35,397 nucleotides of DNA, taken from contig CALVSB010000014.1 in the NCBI GenBank assembly GCA_944358895.1, positions 1-35,397 of the forward strand, written 5' to 3'. Below the pieces are notes generated by a model. That model was not told where the DNA came from. It saw nothing but the letters and a program-made list of their open reading frames with translations, and made no database searches. This DNA is from an uncultured Bacilli bacterium. GTDB taxonomy: Bacteria; Bacillota_I; Bacilli_A; RFN20; CAG-826. Below, piece after piece: positions 17,180-24,796 of this stretch (positions are counted from its first letter, which is position 1; each line of letters starts with the position of its first letter). Both the position numbers and the translations under genes were made by a program.

Positions 17180-19019
17180 AGGAGAGCCTCCCGATCGGCG
17201 CCGAATCGCCGCTGATGTAGAAGTCGTCGCTGTCTAGAGGATCGCTCAGATGGTCGGTGGCCTTGAGAAGGACATGGGGTTGGGCTCCTTCGGCGATTCC
17301 GAGCTTGGAAAGAGGGATGGCGAATTCGATGACATTGCCGTTCACGGCATAGGGAATCTGGTTCCCGACGTTGAACCACTCGTCGGTCGAGGAAACGTAT
17401 TGGTCAATCGAGGTGAGGCCTTGGCCGTTTTTCGGGTTGGCGTTGATACGGAAGTTCCAGTTGTCGGCGAAATCGTCGACATTCTCGTTTTCGGGAACCC
17501 CGATGAAGAGGTTCATCCAGCTATCGTCGCGAGCCTCGTGGGCCGTGATTTCCGCCGCCGTTTCCACGCGAACGTAGAGATTTTTGGCGTCGTGGGTGAT
17601 CTTGGTCGAGACGATGTCGTTCCGGGCGGTGTCGTCGTAATAGACTTCGTAGCCCGGCATGTTGGTATCGCCGGCCGCGTTCTGGTAGTTGCGGATCATG
17701 GCATCGCCTTCGAAGTCGCGGTAGGCCCGGACCCCGTCCCAAGCGGTGTCGTCGGTGCCGATGGCAATCTCATTGGAGGCAAGGGCGTAGTTTTTGCCTT
17801 CTTCGTAGGCGAAGTTCCGGATGTTGCGGACCGTCTGGACGTAGAAGTTGTCGCCATATCCGCCTTCGGTCTTCGTCATCTCGGCATCGCGGCTGTACTC
17901 GAGGTTGAAGCCGTCGACCATCTGGATCTTGCCCTGGCTCGAGCGGTTCTTGATGGCCATCCACTCGTTCCAACCGGTGATGAAGGCGTTATTGACTTCG
18001 CCATTGGTTCCTTCGATGGCCGTTTTCCACTGCTCCTCGTAATTCAGCCCTTCGCGGTAACGGTCGCTGTTCTGGCCGTATCCCGCCAGCTGCCAGGTGT
18101 GGCCCCGGCCGTAGTTGCCCATTTCCATGTCGGCCGCGTTGTAGGTCGGCATCTGGGCGATGGAAACTGACATGATCCCACCGTGGTTGAATTGGGGAAA
18201 ATCCCAGCACATCCACGGGAAGTTGTAGTCGCGCATCCTCTCGTCCGGCCATTGGGCGCCTTTGAGGGTGAAGTAGTCTTCGTAGAAAGCGAGGGCCTCC
18301 TTGTCGAGGAACTCCTCTTTGTTGGTGACCAGCATCGGCTTGCCGTCCATGAGGTACCACGAATCGGCGTACTTGCCGCTCTCGTAGAAAGCCTTGTAGA
18401 TGTTGTTGACCGTCTGCTCGCTGTGGGAGTTGGTGTAGAAAGCCAGTTTCGGGACCTTGAAGCCCTGGGCGGCAAACTTGGAGAAGGTATCGATGATGGC
18501 CAAGACGGCACTGTCGTAGGTGAACGAATTGGTCGTGTCGAAGACGAGGTAGTCGATGCCGGCCATCGTGAAGAGCTCGCAATGCCGGGCAATGACCCAG
18601 GGGTCGCGGCTGTCGTAGTAGCCGAAGAGAGGCTCGGCGAAATAATGGAAGCTCCCTAGCGGTGAAGCGGCCGGCTGGCCGGTGCCCGAGGACACGTCGT
18701 TCAAGGCCGCCGGGTTGTTCTTGAGGAGCTCGCTGACGTCATAGATGCCGTTTTCCTCCGAGCCGTGCCAAATGAAGTAAAAGATGCCGACTTCCTTGTC
18801 TTCCTTCCGGGCGGAAGCCGAAGAGAAGGTCCGTCCGAAATCATCGGTCCCGGCCAAAGAAAGGGTCGTGAACTCGATGTCCGTGAGATCCCTCGTATCC
18901 TCGACGTACCGTTCGCCGCTCGAGGAGGACGAGGAGACATTCTCCCCGCCGCAGCCGACGAGGGCTAGGACGAGGAGAATCGGAAGCTTATTTAGCAAAG
19001 ACAAGGGCTTTTTGCGCAT
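17163..19019 (-). CDS. Glycosidase-like lipoprotein (GH71/GH99-like barrel) with C-terminal CBM9-like domain, copy 2
   Basis: 618 residues, lipobox LVGC (Cys23) followed by a run of serines. The same architecture as the neighbouring paralogue: GIFYFIWHG (78-86), FAEPLFGYY, YLVFDTTN (Asp161), ITGWNEWMAIK (about 347-357), then a C-terminal domain with NDIVSTKITHDAKNLYVRVE and a shared ending (ISGDSAPIGRLSYEY against ASGDSMPIGRLGYRY). The acidic residues kept in both copies (Asp161 and Glu352 here) are the candidates for catalysis. The middle of the barrel differs strongly between copies, which suggests different specificity. It starts three bases after the permease stop, with AAAGGAT as ribosome-binding site. 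The family number and the reaction cannot be assigned from sequence alone. Confidence 0.7.
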   Translation of the reverse strand: MRKKPLSLLNKLPILLVLALVGCGGENVSSSSSSGERYVEDTRDLTDIEFTTLSLAGTDDFGRTFSSASARKEDKEVGIFYFIWHGSEENGIYDVSELLKNNPAALNDVSSGTGQPAASPLGSFHYFAEPLFGYYDSRDPWVIARHCELFTMAGIDYLVFDTTNSFTYDSAVLAIIDTFSKFAAQGFKVPKLAFYTNSHSEQTVNNIYKAFYESGKYADSWYLMDGKPMLVTNKEEFLDKEALAFYEDYFTLKGAQWPDERMRDYNFPWMCWDFPQFNHGGIMSVSIAQMPTYNAADMEMGNYGRGHTWQLAGYGQNSDRYREGLNYEEQWKTAIEGTNGEVNNAFITGWNEWMAIKNRSSQGKIQMVDGFNLEYSRDAEMTKTEGGYGDNFYVQTVRNIRNFAYEEGKNYALASNEIAIGTDDTAWDGVRAYRDFEGDAMIRNYQNAAGDTNMPGYEVYYDDTARNDIVSTKITHDAKNLYVRVETAAEITAHEARDDSWMNLFIGVPENENVDDFADNWNFRINANPKNGQGLTSIDQYVSSTDEWFNVGNQIPYAVNGNVIEFAIPLSKLGIAEGAQPHVLLKATDHLSDPLDSDDFYISGDSAPIGRLSYEYGN

Positions 19020-19022
19020 GAT

Positions 19023-19946
19023 TTATCCTTTGATACCGCTGGTAAGAGCGCCGTCGGTGAGCTTTTCCTGGAAGACGATGAAGAGGATCGTCGGGAAGAG
19101 GGTCATGAAGACGCCGCCTGCCATCCTGACCGCTGCCCACTGGCTCGAGGCCAGGCCTTCGACCGTGCTCCGGAAAAGGGCATAGGCAAAGGTGTAAGGC
19201 GCGTCGGTGGAGGTCATGTAGAGAAGAGGTCCGTAGTAGTCGCCCCAATAGGAGTTGAAGACGGAGATGATGATGTAGATGAGAATCGATTTGCAGTTCG
19301 GGAGGATGATCGACCAATAGATCCGGAAGGGTCCGCAGCCGTCGATCTTCGCCGCGTCGGACAGCTCGTTCGGGATGCCGAACATGTACTGGCGGATAAG
19401 GAAGATGTAGAGGGCGCCGCCGCCGAAGAGGTTCGGGATGGTGAAGGGATAAAGGGTGTTCAGCCAGCCGATCTTCGCGTAAATGACGTAGAGCGGGATT
19501 TGGGTAACGACGCCCGGGAGGGTCATCGTGAGCATCATGATGGCGAAGCAGATGTTCCTGCCCTTCCATTTGAGCTTGGCGAAGCTGAAGGCGATGAAGG
19601 TCGCCGAGAGCGGGATGGCAATGACGTTGAAGGCAATGATGATCAACGTGTGGAGAAGGGCCAGCCCATAGCTATAGCCGGAGCTCGCATCGGTGAAGAG
19701 GAGAACGAAGTTGTTCCACTGGAGATTGGTCCAGTCGGGGAAGAAATGAGGATTCGGGTCGAGAATCTCGGTCTCCGACATGAGCGACTTGAAGACCATG
19801 AAGAGGTATGGGAACATGAGGACCACCGCCACAAGGCACATGCCGACGAAGAGGGCAGTCGTCTTCGTGAAGTCCCAGGCCCGGGCCTTCCGGTTGCTCG
19901 CGTAGGCTTCCCCGGTGAGGCGTTCGCGGATTGCTTTGAAGTCCAT
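19023..19946 (-). CDS. Sugar ABC transporter permease, CUT1, MalG-type
   Basis: 307 residues from the ATG at 19946. This start was chosen over an ATG 27 bases upstream because GGAGG sits at the right distance before it and it begins two bases after the preceding gene ends. There are six predicted membrane segments (the first about 30-52). The conserved cytoplasmic EAA loop reads ELSDAAKIDGCGPFRIYWSI ahead of LP. The C-terminal end TDGALTSGIKG is typical of MalG-type permeases. It forms the channel with the permease encoded just upstream and works with the binding lipoprotein (20981-22414). No ATPase is encoded in the operon. Confidence 0.93.
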   Translation of the reverse strand: MDFKAIRERLTGEAYASNRKARAWDFTKTTALFVGMCLVAVVLMFPYLFMVFKSLMSETEILDPNPHFFPDWTNLQWNNFVLLFTDASSGYSYGLALLHTLIIIAFNVIAIPLSATFIAFSFAKLKWKGRNICFAIMMLTMTLPGVVTQIPLYVIYAKIGWLNTLYPFTIPNLFGGGALYIFLIRQYMFGIPNELSDAAKIDGCGPFRIYWSIILPNCKSILIYIIISVFNSYWGDYYGPLLYMTSTDAPYTFAYALFRSTVEGLASSQWAAVRMAGGVFMTLFPTILFIVFQEKLTDGALTSGIKG

Positions 19947-19948
19947 GC

Positions 19949-20962
19949 TTATTCGCCTCCGTAGAAGACCCACTTGGAGGTCTTGAAGAGAATGAAGGTC
20001 AAGATCGAGATGACGATGCAGAGGAGCCAGCTAAGGGCACTCGCGTAGCCGATGTTGCCGCTCTTCATGGCTTCCCAGTAGATCTTGACGCCGTAGAGGT
20101 AGAGGGAGTTGTCATAGCCGCGGCCGCTCCGCGGGGCGAAGATGAGGGTCCCGTTATACTGGAGGGAGCCGATGACGCTCGTGACGAGGTTGAAGAAGAT
20201 GATCGGGGTCGACATCGGGATCGTGATGTTGGCAAAACGTTGGAAGGCGTTCGCCCCGTCGACCTTGGCCGACTCATAAAGGTCCTTCGGGATATTCTTG
20301 AAGGCGCTCAGCCAAAGGATCATGCCGCCGCCGATGCCCCAGCATCCCATGAGGATGAGGGAGAACATCGAGGTGCTGGCTTCCTGGAAGAAGGGGAAGG
20401 ACGGGAGTCCGATCGAGTTGAGGATCTTGTTGAAGATGCCGAAGGTCGGGTCGAAGATGTCCTTCCAAAGAAGGCCGCTAACGACCGCCGGGATGACGAC
20501 CGGGAGATAGAAGAGAACCCGGAAGACCCTGGTGAACTTGTGGGCATTGTTGACCAAAAGGGCAAGGAAATAGCTGAGGACGAGGTTCAGCGGAATGTTC
20601 ACGCAGGCATAGATAAGCGTGTTGAGAGCGCTCTGCCCCACTTCTTCGTCCTGGAAAGCGTGGACGAAATTGTAGAGGCCGGCCGGCGCGAGGGTGAACC
20701 CGTCGAAGTGGTAGAAACTCCAGAAGAGGGAGCAGAACATCGGGACGAAGGTGAAGAGAAGCAAGCCAATGAGGAGCGGCGAGCAGAAGATCCAGCCCGC
20801 GATTTCCTCGCGTTTCTGCATCCTCGACATCTTCCGCTTCGGCTGCTTCGGACGCCTCTCGATCGCCTCAGCGCCTTTTTTGCGAAGGAAGAGCCCTTTG
20901 GCCCATTCCTTCGCTTTCGAAAGGCTGCTCTCCTTCTTGGCGGTGGCGGTTGTGGTTTCCAT
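19949..20962 (-). CDS. Sugar ABC transporter permease, CUT1, MalF-type
   Basis: 337 residues. A basic cytoplasmic N-terminal extension (about 1-52) precedes six membrane segments (the first about 53-78, then near 110-145, 145-170, 200-228, 255-280 and 300-325). The EAA loop reads DLYESAKVDGANAFQRFANI ahead of IP. It begins 18 bases after the binding-protein gene; no clear Shine-Dalgarno sequence precedes the ATG at 20962 (the sequence is pyrimidine-rich), so an internal start such as the Met of MSRMQKREE is possible, although nothing better precedes that codon. It forms a heterodimer with the MalG-type permease. Confidence 0.92.
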   Translation of the reverse strand: METTTATAKKESSLSKAKEWAKGLFLRKKGAEAIERRPKQPKRKMSRMQKREEIAGWIFCSPLLIGLLLFTFVPMFCSLFWSFYHFDGFTLAPAGLYNFVHAFQDEEVGQSALNTLIYACVNIPLNLVLSYFLALLVNNAHKFTRVFRVLFYLPVVIPAVVSGLLWKDIFDPTFGIFNKILNSIGLPSFPFFQEASTSMFSLILMGCWGIGGGMILWLSAFKNIPKDLYESAKVDGANAFQRFANITIPMSTPIIFFNLVTSVIGSLQYNGTLIFAPRSGRGYDNSLYLYGVKIYWEAMKSGNIGYASALSWLLCIVISILTFILFKTSKWVFYGGE

Positions 20963-20980
20963 AAGGAAGAAGCAAAGCGC

Positions 20981-22414
20981 TTAGGCTAGGTCGTCCTCGA
21001 GAGAAGAAACCGTGCGTTCGATGACTTCGTCGATCGAATAGCGGGCCGGGGAATTGGAGAGGGTATCGCCGATCATGTCGTTGATGGTGAGGGTCACGTT
21101 GGCCATTTGATTCGGACGGATGTAGCGATAGAACTCATCGGCAACCTTCCTCTCGTCGTAGAGGATGTAGGCTTCGAGGTTGCGGTCGGTGTAGCCTTCG
21201 GCCCATTTGGCATCGGGGTTGGTCGGGTCGGCAAGGTCGTTGCGGACCGACGGGAGGTTGAGGCCGCCTTCGGCCAGCGACTGCTGGCCTTCGTAGCTGA
21301 TGAGGTGGTTCAGGAATTCATAGGCCACGATATTCTTGTCGTGCTCGCTTTCCTGGTCGCCGGCGGCATTGGTAAGGGCATAGCCCGCGATGCCGGCGCC
21401 GATGCGGCCCTGTTCGCCGTTGATGATCGGGAAGGTAACAATGTCGATGTTTCCCTTGAGAACGGCGAGGTTGTCATAGTGGGAAATGGCCGCCGACTGG
21501 AAGATGAAGGGGGCGGTTCCGTTCTGGAAAGAGGAGCCGCTCGACATGCCGTTGGCGACGCAGAGGCGATCGTCGACGAGGCCGCGCATCATCGTGAGGG
21601 CGTTCTTGACGTTCTCAGAGTTGATGGCGATCGAGCCATCTTCGTTGAAGTAGTCGCCGCCGAAGCTCCGGATGACCGGGTAGTCGACCGAGGTCCAGCC
21701 GAAGTTGAAGTCGCAGCAGTACCAGTCTTTCTCGTGGCCCTGCTTGTCGGCGTATTCCCGCCATTCCCGGCAAAGCGCGATGAAATCATCCCAGGTCCAG
21801 CCGTTCTTGATGGTGTCCATCGAGATGCCGGCATCGCTGAGCAGTTTCTTGTTGTAGAAGCAAACGACGGTGTCGGCGCTCCGCGGAACGGCGTAGTAGG
21901 TTCCGTTGTCGCCGGCCATGTCGAAGAATTCGGTCTTGAAGTCTTTCTCGAAATTGAAGTCGCCCCGCTTCTCGCTGGCCTTAAAATAGGGGTTAAGCGG
22001 TTGAATGACGTTAAGCGAACGGAGGAAGTAGAGTTCTTGCGAGTTGGTCCAGAGAATGTCCGGCAGCTGACCGGCAACATTCATATTCCGAATCTGGGAT
22101 TCGTAGTTGTTTACCTGGACGTAATTGGTCTTGAAAGTGACGTTCGGGAATTTGAGGTTAAAACTTTGGATGGCGCTTTCGATCATCGTCTTCTCGTTCT
22201 CATTCCCGCTGGGAATGACGAGCGAGAGCTCAACTTTGACATTCGGGTCGAGGTAGAGGTCGATTTCTTGCTCTTGTTCAGAATCCCCTGACGTATTCGT
22301 GGTCGGAGTCGAAGAATTGGGATCGGGCGGTTCGATGACGAGCTGCGTGCAGGATGCGGCGCTCACGCCGACGAGCATCGAGAGGGCGAGGAAGAATTTC
22401 TTGCTTGCTTTCAT
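20981..22414 (-). CDS. Sugar ABC transporter substrate-binding lipoprotein (CUT1)
   Basis: 477 residues with signal peptide and lipobox SAASC (Cys22), then a Pro/Ser/Thr linker and an extracellular solute-binding fold of the MalE-like type (SBP family 1). Typical elements are IESAIQSFNLKFPNVTFK near residue 85, LPDILWTN near 118, and WTWDDFIALCREW near 205. It captures an oligosaccharide and delivers it to the permease pair encoded next. Ligand specificity cannot be read; rhamnose-containing oligosaccharides are inferred from the operon. A GGAGG ribosome-binding site precedes the ATG. Confidence 0.93.
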   Translation of the reverse strand: MKASKKFFLALSMLVGVSAASCTQLVIEPPDPNSSTPTTNTSGDSEQEQEIDLYLDPNVKVELSLVIPSGNENEKTMIESAIQSFNLKFPNVTFKTNYVQVNNYESQIRNMNVAGQLPDILWTNSQELYFLRSLNVIQPLNPYFKASEKRGDFNFEKDFKTEFFDMAGDNGTYYAVPRSADTVVCFYNKKLLSDAGISMDTIKNGWTWDDFIALCREWREYADKQGHEKDWYCCDFNFGWTSVDYPVIRSFGGDYFNEDGSIAINSENVKNALTMMRGLVDDRLCVANGMSSGSSFQNGTAPFIFQSAAISHYDNLAVLKGNIDIVTFPIINGEQGRIGAGIAGYALTNAAGDQESEHDKNIVAYEFLNHLISYEGQQSLAEGGLNLPSVRNDLADPTNPDAKWAEGYTDRNLEAYILYDERKVADEFYRYIRPNQMANVTLTINDMIGDTLSNSPARYSIDEVIERTVSSLEDDLA

Positions 22415-22429
22415 GGTTTTTTAACCTCC

Positions 22430-23755
22430 TTAGTCAAGCTTGGTGATGGTGGAAAGAAGGGCGCCGGTGTAAAGACGGTGTCCGTAGTCGTTCGGGTGGT
22501 TGATGCCGTTGCCGGTGATGTTGTAGTAGTCAACTCCTTCGCTCATGTAGTACTGGGAGAAGGCAAACATGTCGAGGAGGGCGATGCCTTCTTCCGATTC
22601 CGCGATGTTCCGGAGTTCCCGGACATAACGTTCCATCTTTGTGTAGTCGTAGTTCCAGGGGTTGGGGCCAATCGGGGAAATGAGGAGGAATTCGCAATCA
22701 GGGCGGCTGGCACGGATCTTGAGGATGATGTTCATAATGTTGTCGGAATAGACCGATGAGGAGGTATTGCCGCCAAGATCGTTGATCCCGAAGTGGACGA
22801 GCACGAGGTCAGGCTCGTAGCGAAGAGCCTGATTGATCTTCGTGTCCTCGGCACCGTTGCCCGAGGTCGTTCCGCCGACCGCGCAGTTGTAGCCGGTCAC
22901 ATCCAAGCCGTAACGCGATTCGATCTGCTCGGCGAAGAGGTCGTAGTAAGGAGGTTGATAAGGCTCGTGGTCGAAGTTCTTGCTGGAAGAGCAGCCTTCG
23001 AGGACGCTGTCGCCAAGGCCGACGATGGAGAGGGTTCCGCTGCCGCTTTCGAGCTTAGCTTTGAGGCCAGGAAGCTCGTCAAGCTGGTAGGACGGGAGAG
23101 AATCCATGGCAAGGTCATGAACGTCGTAGGCATAGGTGACATAGACCTGGGTCCCATAATAGAAGGGAGACTCGGTGTAGATGCTGCCGCCCATGTTCAC
23201 GCAATCGGTGAGGGTGTTGCTGATCGATCCTACGAGGTTGAAGCCCTCGGGAAGGGCCTCGCTCCCGCGGAGCTGGCCATCGGAGAGCGACTTGATCTTG
23301 CTTCCCGGAAGCGTCTTGATTTCCGTTCCATCGATCACGTAGTCAACACCTTCGACGTATTCGGTCTTGAGCGTGTAGTCGCGAACGGAGACAACTTTCA
23401 TTGCCTTGTAGCGGAGATGCCCGAGGCCCGTGCCGTCGGCCTGAGTCCGTAGAAGGACAGTTTCGTTGTAGATGACGTTGCCCCACCAATAGGGATCGGT
23501 CATCGCCTTGTCGTCATAGTTGTACTCAATGGTGTCAAGATCCTCGACGTAATTGGGGAACTTACTCATATCGATCGTTTCCTCCGACGAAGAACTAGTC
23601 GTGTTGATGGAAGACTCGGCGATTTCAGACGAACTGCCAGTCGTTTCAGCACTCGAGTTTTGGCCGCCACCGCAGCCAGCGAGCGCTAAGAGGGAAGCCG
23701 CCATAAGAATCAATCCACGGCCGCCTTTGGCGCGCTCACTTCTTTTTGCGAGCAT
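22430..23755 (-). CDS. SGNH/GDSL-hydrolase lipoprotein (probable carbohydrate esterase)
   Basis: 441 residues, lipobox LAGC (Cys28) with Ser/Thr linker. An N-terminal beta-sandwich (about 75-235) precedes an SGNH domain with all four blocks: GLGDS (Ser250 nucleophile), the GGTTSGNG glycine, GIND (Asn325) and NHPNDYGH (Asp423, His426). Such two-domain proteins are often acetyl esterases of polysaccharides; removal of O-acetyl or similar groups from the substrate of this locus is the likely job. It is the first gene of the 17.5-kb minus-strand operon, 15 bases ahead of the binding-protein gene, with an AGGAGG site. Its promoter carries an AAGCGCTT operator. Confidence 0.85.
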   Translation of the reverse strand: MLAKRSERAKGGRGLILMAASLLALAGCGGGQNSSAETTGSSSEIAESSINTTSSSSEETIDMSKFPNYVEDLDTIEYNYDDKAMTDPYWWGNVIYNETVLLRTQADGTGLGHLRYKAMKVVSVRDYTLKTEYVEGVDYVIDGTEIKTLPGSKIKSLSDGQLRGSEALPEGFNLVGSISNTLTDCVNMGGSIYTESPFYYGTQVYVTYAYDVHDLAMDSLPSYQLDELPGLKAKLESGSGTLSIVGLGDSVLEGCSSSKNFDHEPYQPPYYDLFAEQIESRYGLDVTGYNCAVGGTTSGNGAEDTKINQALRYEPDLVLVHFGINDLGGNTSSSVYSDNIMNIILKIRASRPDCEFLLISPIGPNPWNYDYTKMERYVRELRNIAESEEGIALLDMFAFSQYYMSEGVDYYNITGNGINHPNDYGHRLYTGALLSTITKLD

Positions 23756-23767
23756 AGATGCCTCCTA

Positions 23768-23809
23768 TAAAAGCGCTTCCATTCTTAGACGCTGCTGACC
23801 AATGTGCAA
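23768..23809 (-). promoter_or_regulatory. Main promoter of the rhamnoside operon with AAGCGCTT operator
   Basis: On the minus strand TTGCAC (23804-23809), a 16-base spacer and TAAGAA (23782-23787) are followed directly by TGGAAGCGCTTTTA (23768-23781), a near-palindrome of the LacI/CcpA (cre) type with the core at 23771-23778. The operator lies between the -10 box and the ribosome-binding site, where a bound repressor would block transcription. Confidence 0.6.
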
Positions 23810-23886
23810 GGTTTTGAGCAGGTTTGATTAAAAATTTGACAAATGAACAGCTTTTTGCGAAACTTCAATCAGAAAGGGGCTGGTCT

Positions 23887-24666
23887 ATGCTTATCGACGA
23901 ACGCAAAAAGGAGATTTTGGACATCACCAAGGAGAAGACCTATATATCAGTAGAAGAACTGGCGAAAATGGTCTTTGCATCGGAGGCGACCATCAGGCGC
24001 GACCTGGCTGACCTAGCTTCAGCCGGCCTAATTAAAAGGGTACGCGGGGGCGCATCAGCCTTGGCTCCTAGTACCGGTGAAGTTTCGACTTTGATCCGTC
24101 AGCAGACGAACATCGTCGAGAAGAAGCGCATTGCCCAAGCCGCCCTTTCTTTCCTGCGGGAAGGGGAGAGTTATTTCATCGACAGCTCCACCACCGTAGG
24201 TCAAATGATTCCTTTCCTAAAGAACTTCACCGACATTACAGTCATTACAAATGGATTCGATAACGCCGCGAGTTTATCTAACTGCGTTAGCTTTTCTTCT
24301 TATATGGCGCCGGGCATTATCGCCGGCAACGTCGGCAGCTCGATCGGGCCGGATACAGTGGACTTCGTTTCCCGCTTCAATGTCGACGCCTTCCTCTTCT
24401 CCTGCCGCGGTTTCTCCCTTGAAATGGGGCCGAGCGAAGGCACAATCGAACAGCAACGCGTCAAGTCGGCCATGGCCAAAAGATCGAGGAAGAAAATCCT
24501 TCTCGTCGACCATACGAAATTCGGTAAAACACTCCTCGCTTCCGATTGCCCACTTGAAGACGTCGATATCATCGTAACCGACCGTCAACCCCCGGCCGAA
24601 TATCTCGAGGCCTTTGCGCGGATGAACATCAAATTGGTGAATGCCGAAGAGTTAGCAAAACATTGA
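23887..24666 (+). CDS. DeoR-family transcriptional regulator, probable regulator of rhamnoside use
   Basis: 259 residues from the ATG at 23887, preceded by AAAGGGG. A longer TTG-started frame from 23824 is less likely because DeoR proteins typically begin with the sequence seen here, MLIDERKKEIL. The N-terminal helix-turn-helix (about 18-55, with VEELAKMVFASEATIRRDL) is followed by the DeoR sugar-phosphate sensor domain (about 75-245), including a DSSTTVGQM phosphate-binding-like loop and LLVDHTKFGK. Known relatives include the DeoR-type RhaR of Bacillus, which represses rhamnose genes; the effector here could be rhamnulose 1-phosphate. It is divergent from the main operon, sharing its 131-base control region, so it probably controls it. 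Confidence 0.88.
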   Translation: MLIDERKKEILDITKEKTYISVEELAKMVFASEATIRRDLADLASAGLIKRVRGGASALAPSTGEVSTLIRQQTNIVEKKRIAQAALSFLREGESYFIDSSTTVGQMIPFLKNFTDITVITNGFDNAASLSNCVSFSSYMAPGIIAGNVGSSIGPDTVDFVSRFNVDAFLFSCRGFSLEMGPSEGTIEQQRVKSAMAKRSRKKILLVDHTKFGKTLLASDCPLEDVDIIVTDRQPPAEYLEAFARMNIKLVNAEELAKH

Positions 24667-24796
24667 AAAATAATCAAAACTTTGCAAAAACGAGCCAAAT
24701 ATCGCACTTTTGAACGCTTACAAAACAAACGTGTACGTGCGCACCCGTTGATTTCTTCATGTAAGCGCTTCTATTTAATACGCGGAGGAATATTCC
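24667..24796 (+). promoter_or_regulatory. Control region of the GDPD lipoprotein gene with tandem operator-like sites
   Basis: The region holds TGTAAGCGCTTCTA (24760-24773), inside the spacer of a likely promoter (TTGATT 24748-24753, TATTTA 24772-24777). It also holds a related site TGAACGCTTACA (24711-24722) about 50 bases upstream, and a GTGCGCAC palindrome between them. TAATCAAAAC (24671-24680) resembles, in reverse, TTTGATTA upstream of the DeoR gene. Two spaced operators could allow DNA looping. The site calls are by eye. Confidence 0.55.

Noticed and set aside
19947..19973. Alternative earlier start (MGLLRRRIS) of the MalG-type permease
   Set aside because: It lies within the preceding gene without a ribosome-binding site, while the ATG at 19946 has GGAGG at the right distance.
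20971..20985. A further AAGCGCTT palindrome at the binding-protein stop codon
   Set aside because: It lies inside the operon overlapping a coding end, has poor outer bases and no promoter near it; treated as chance.
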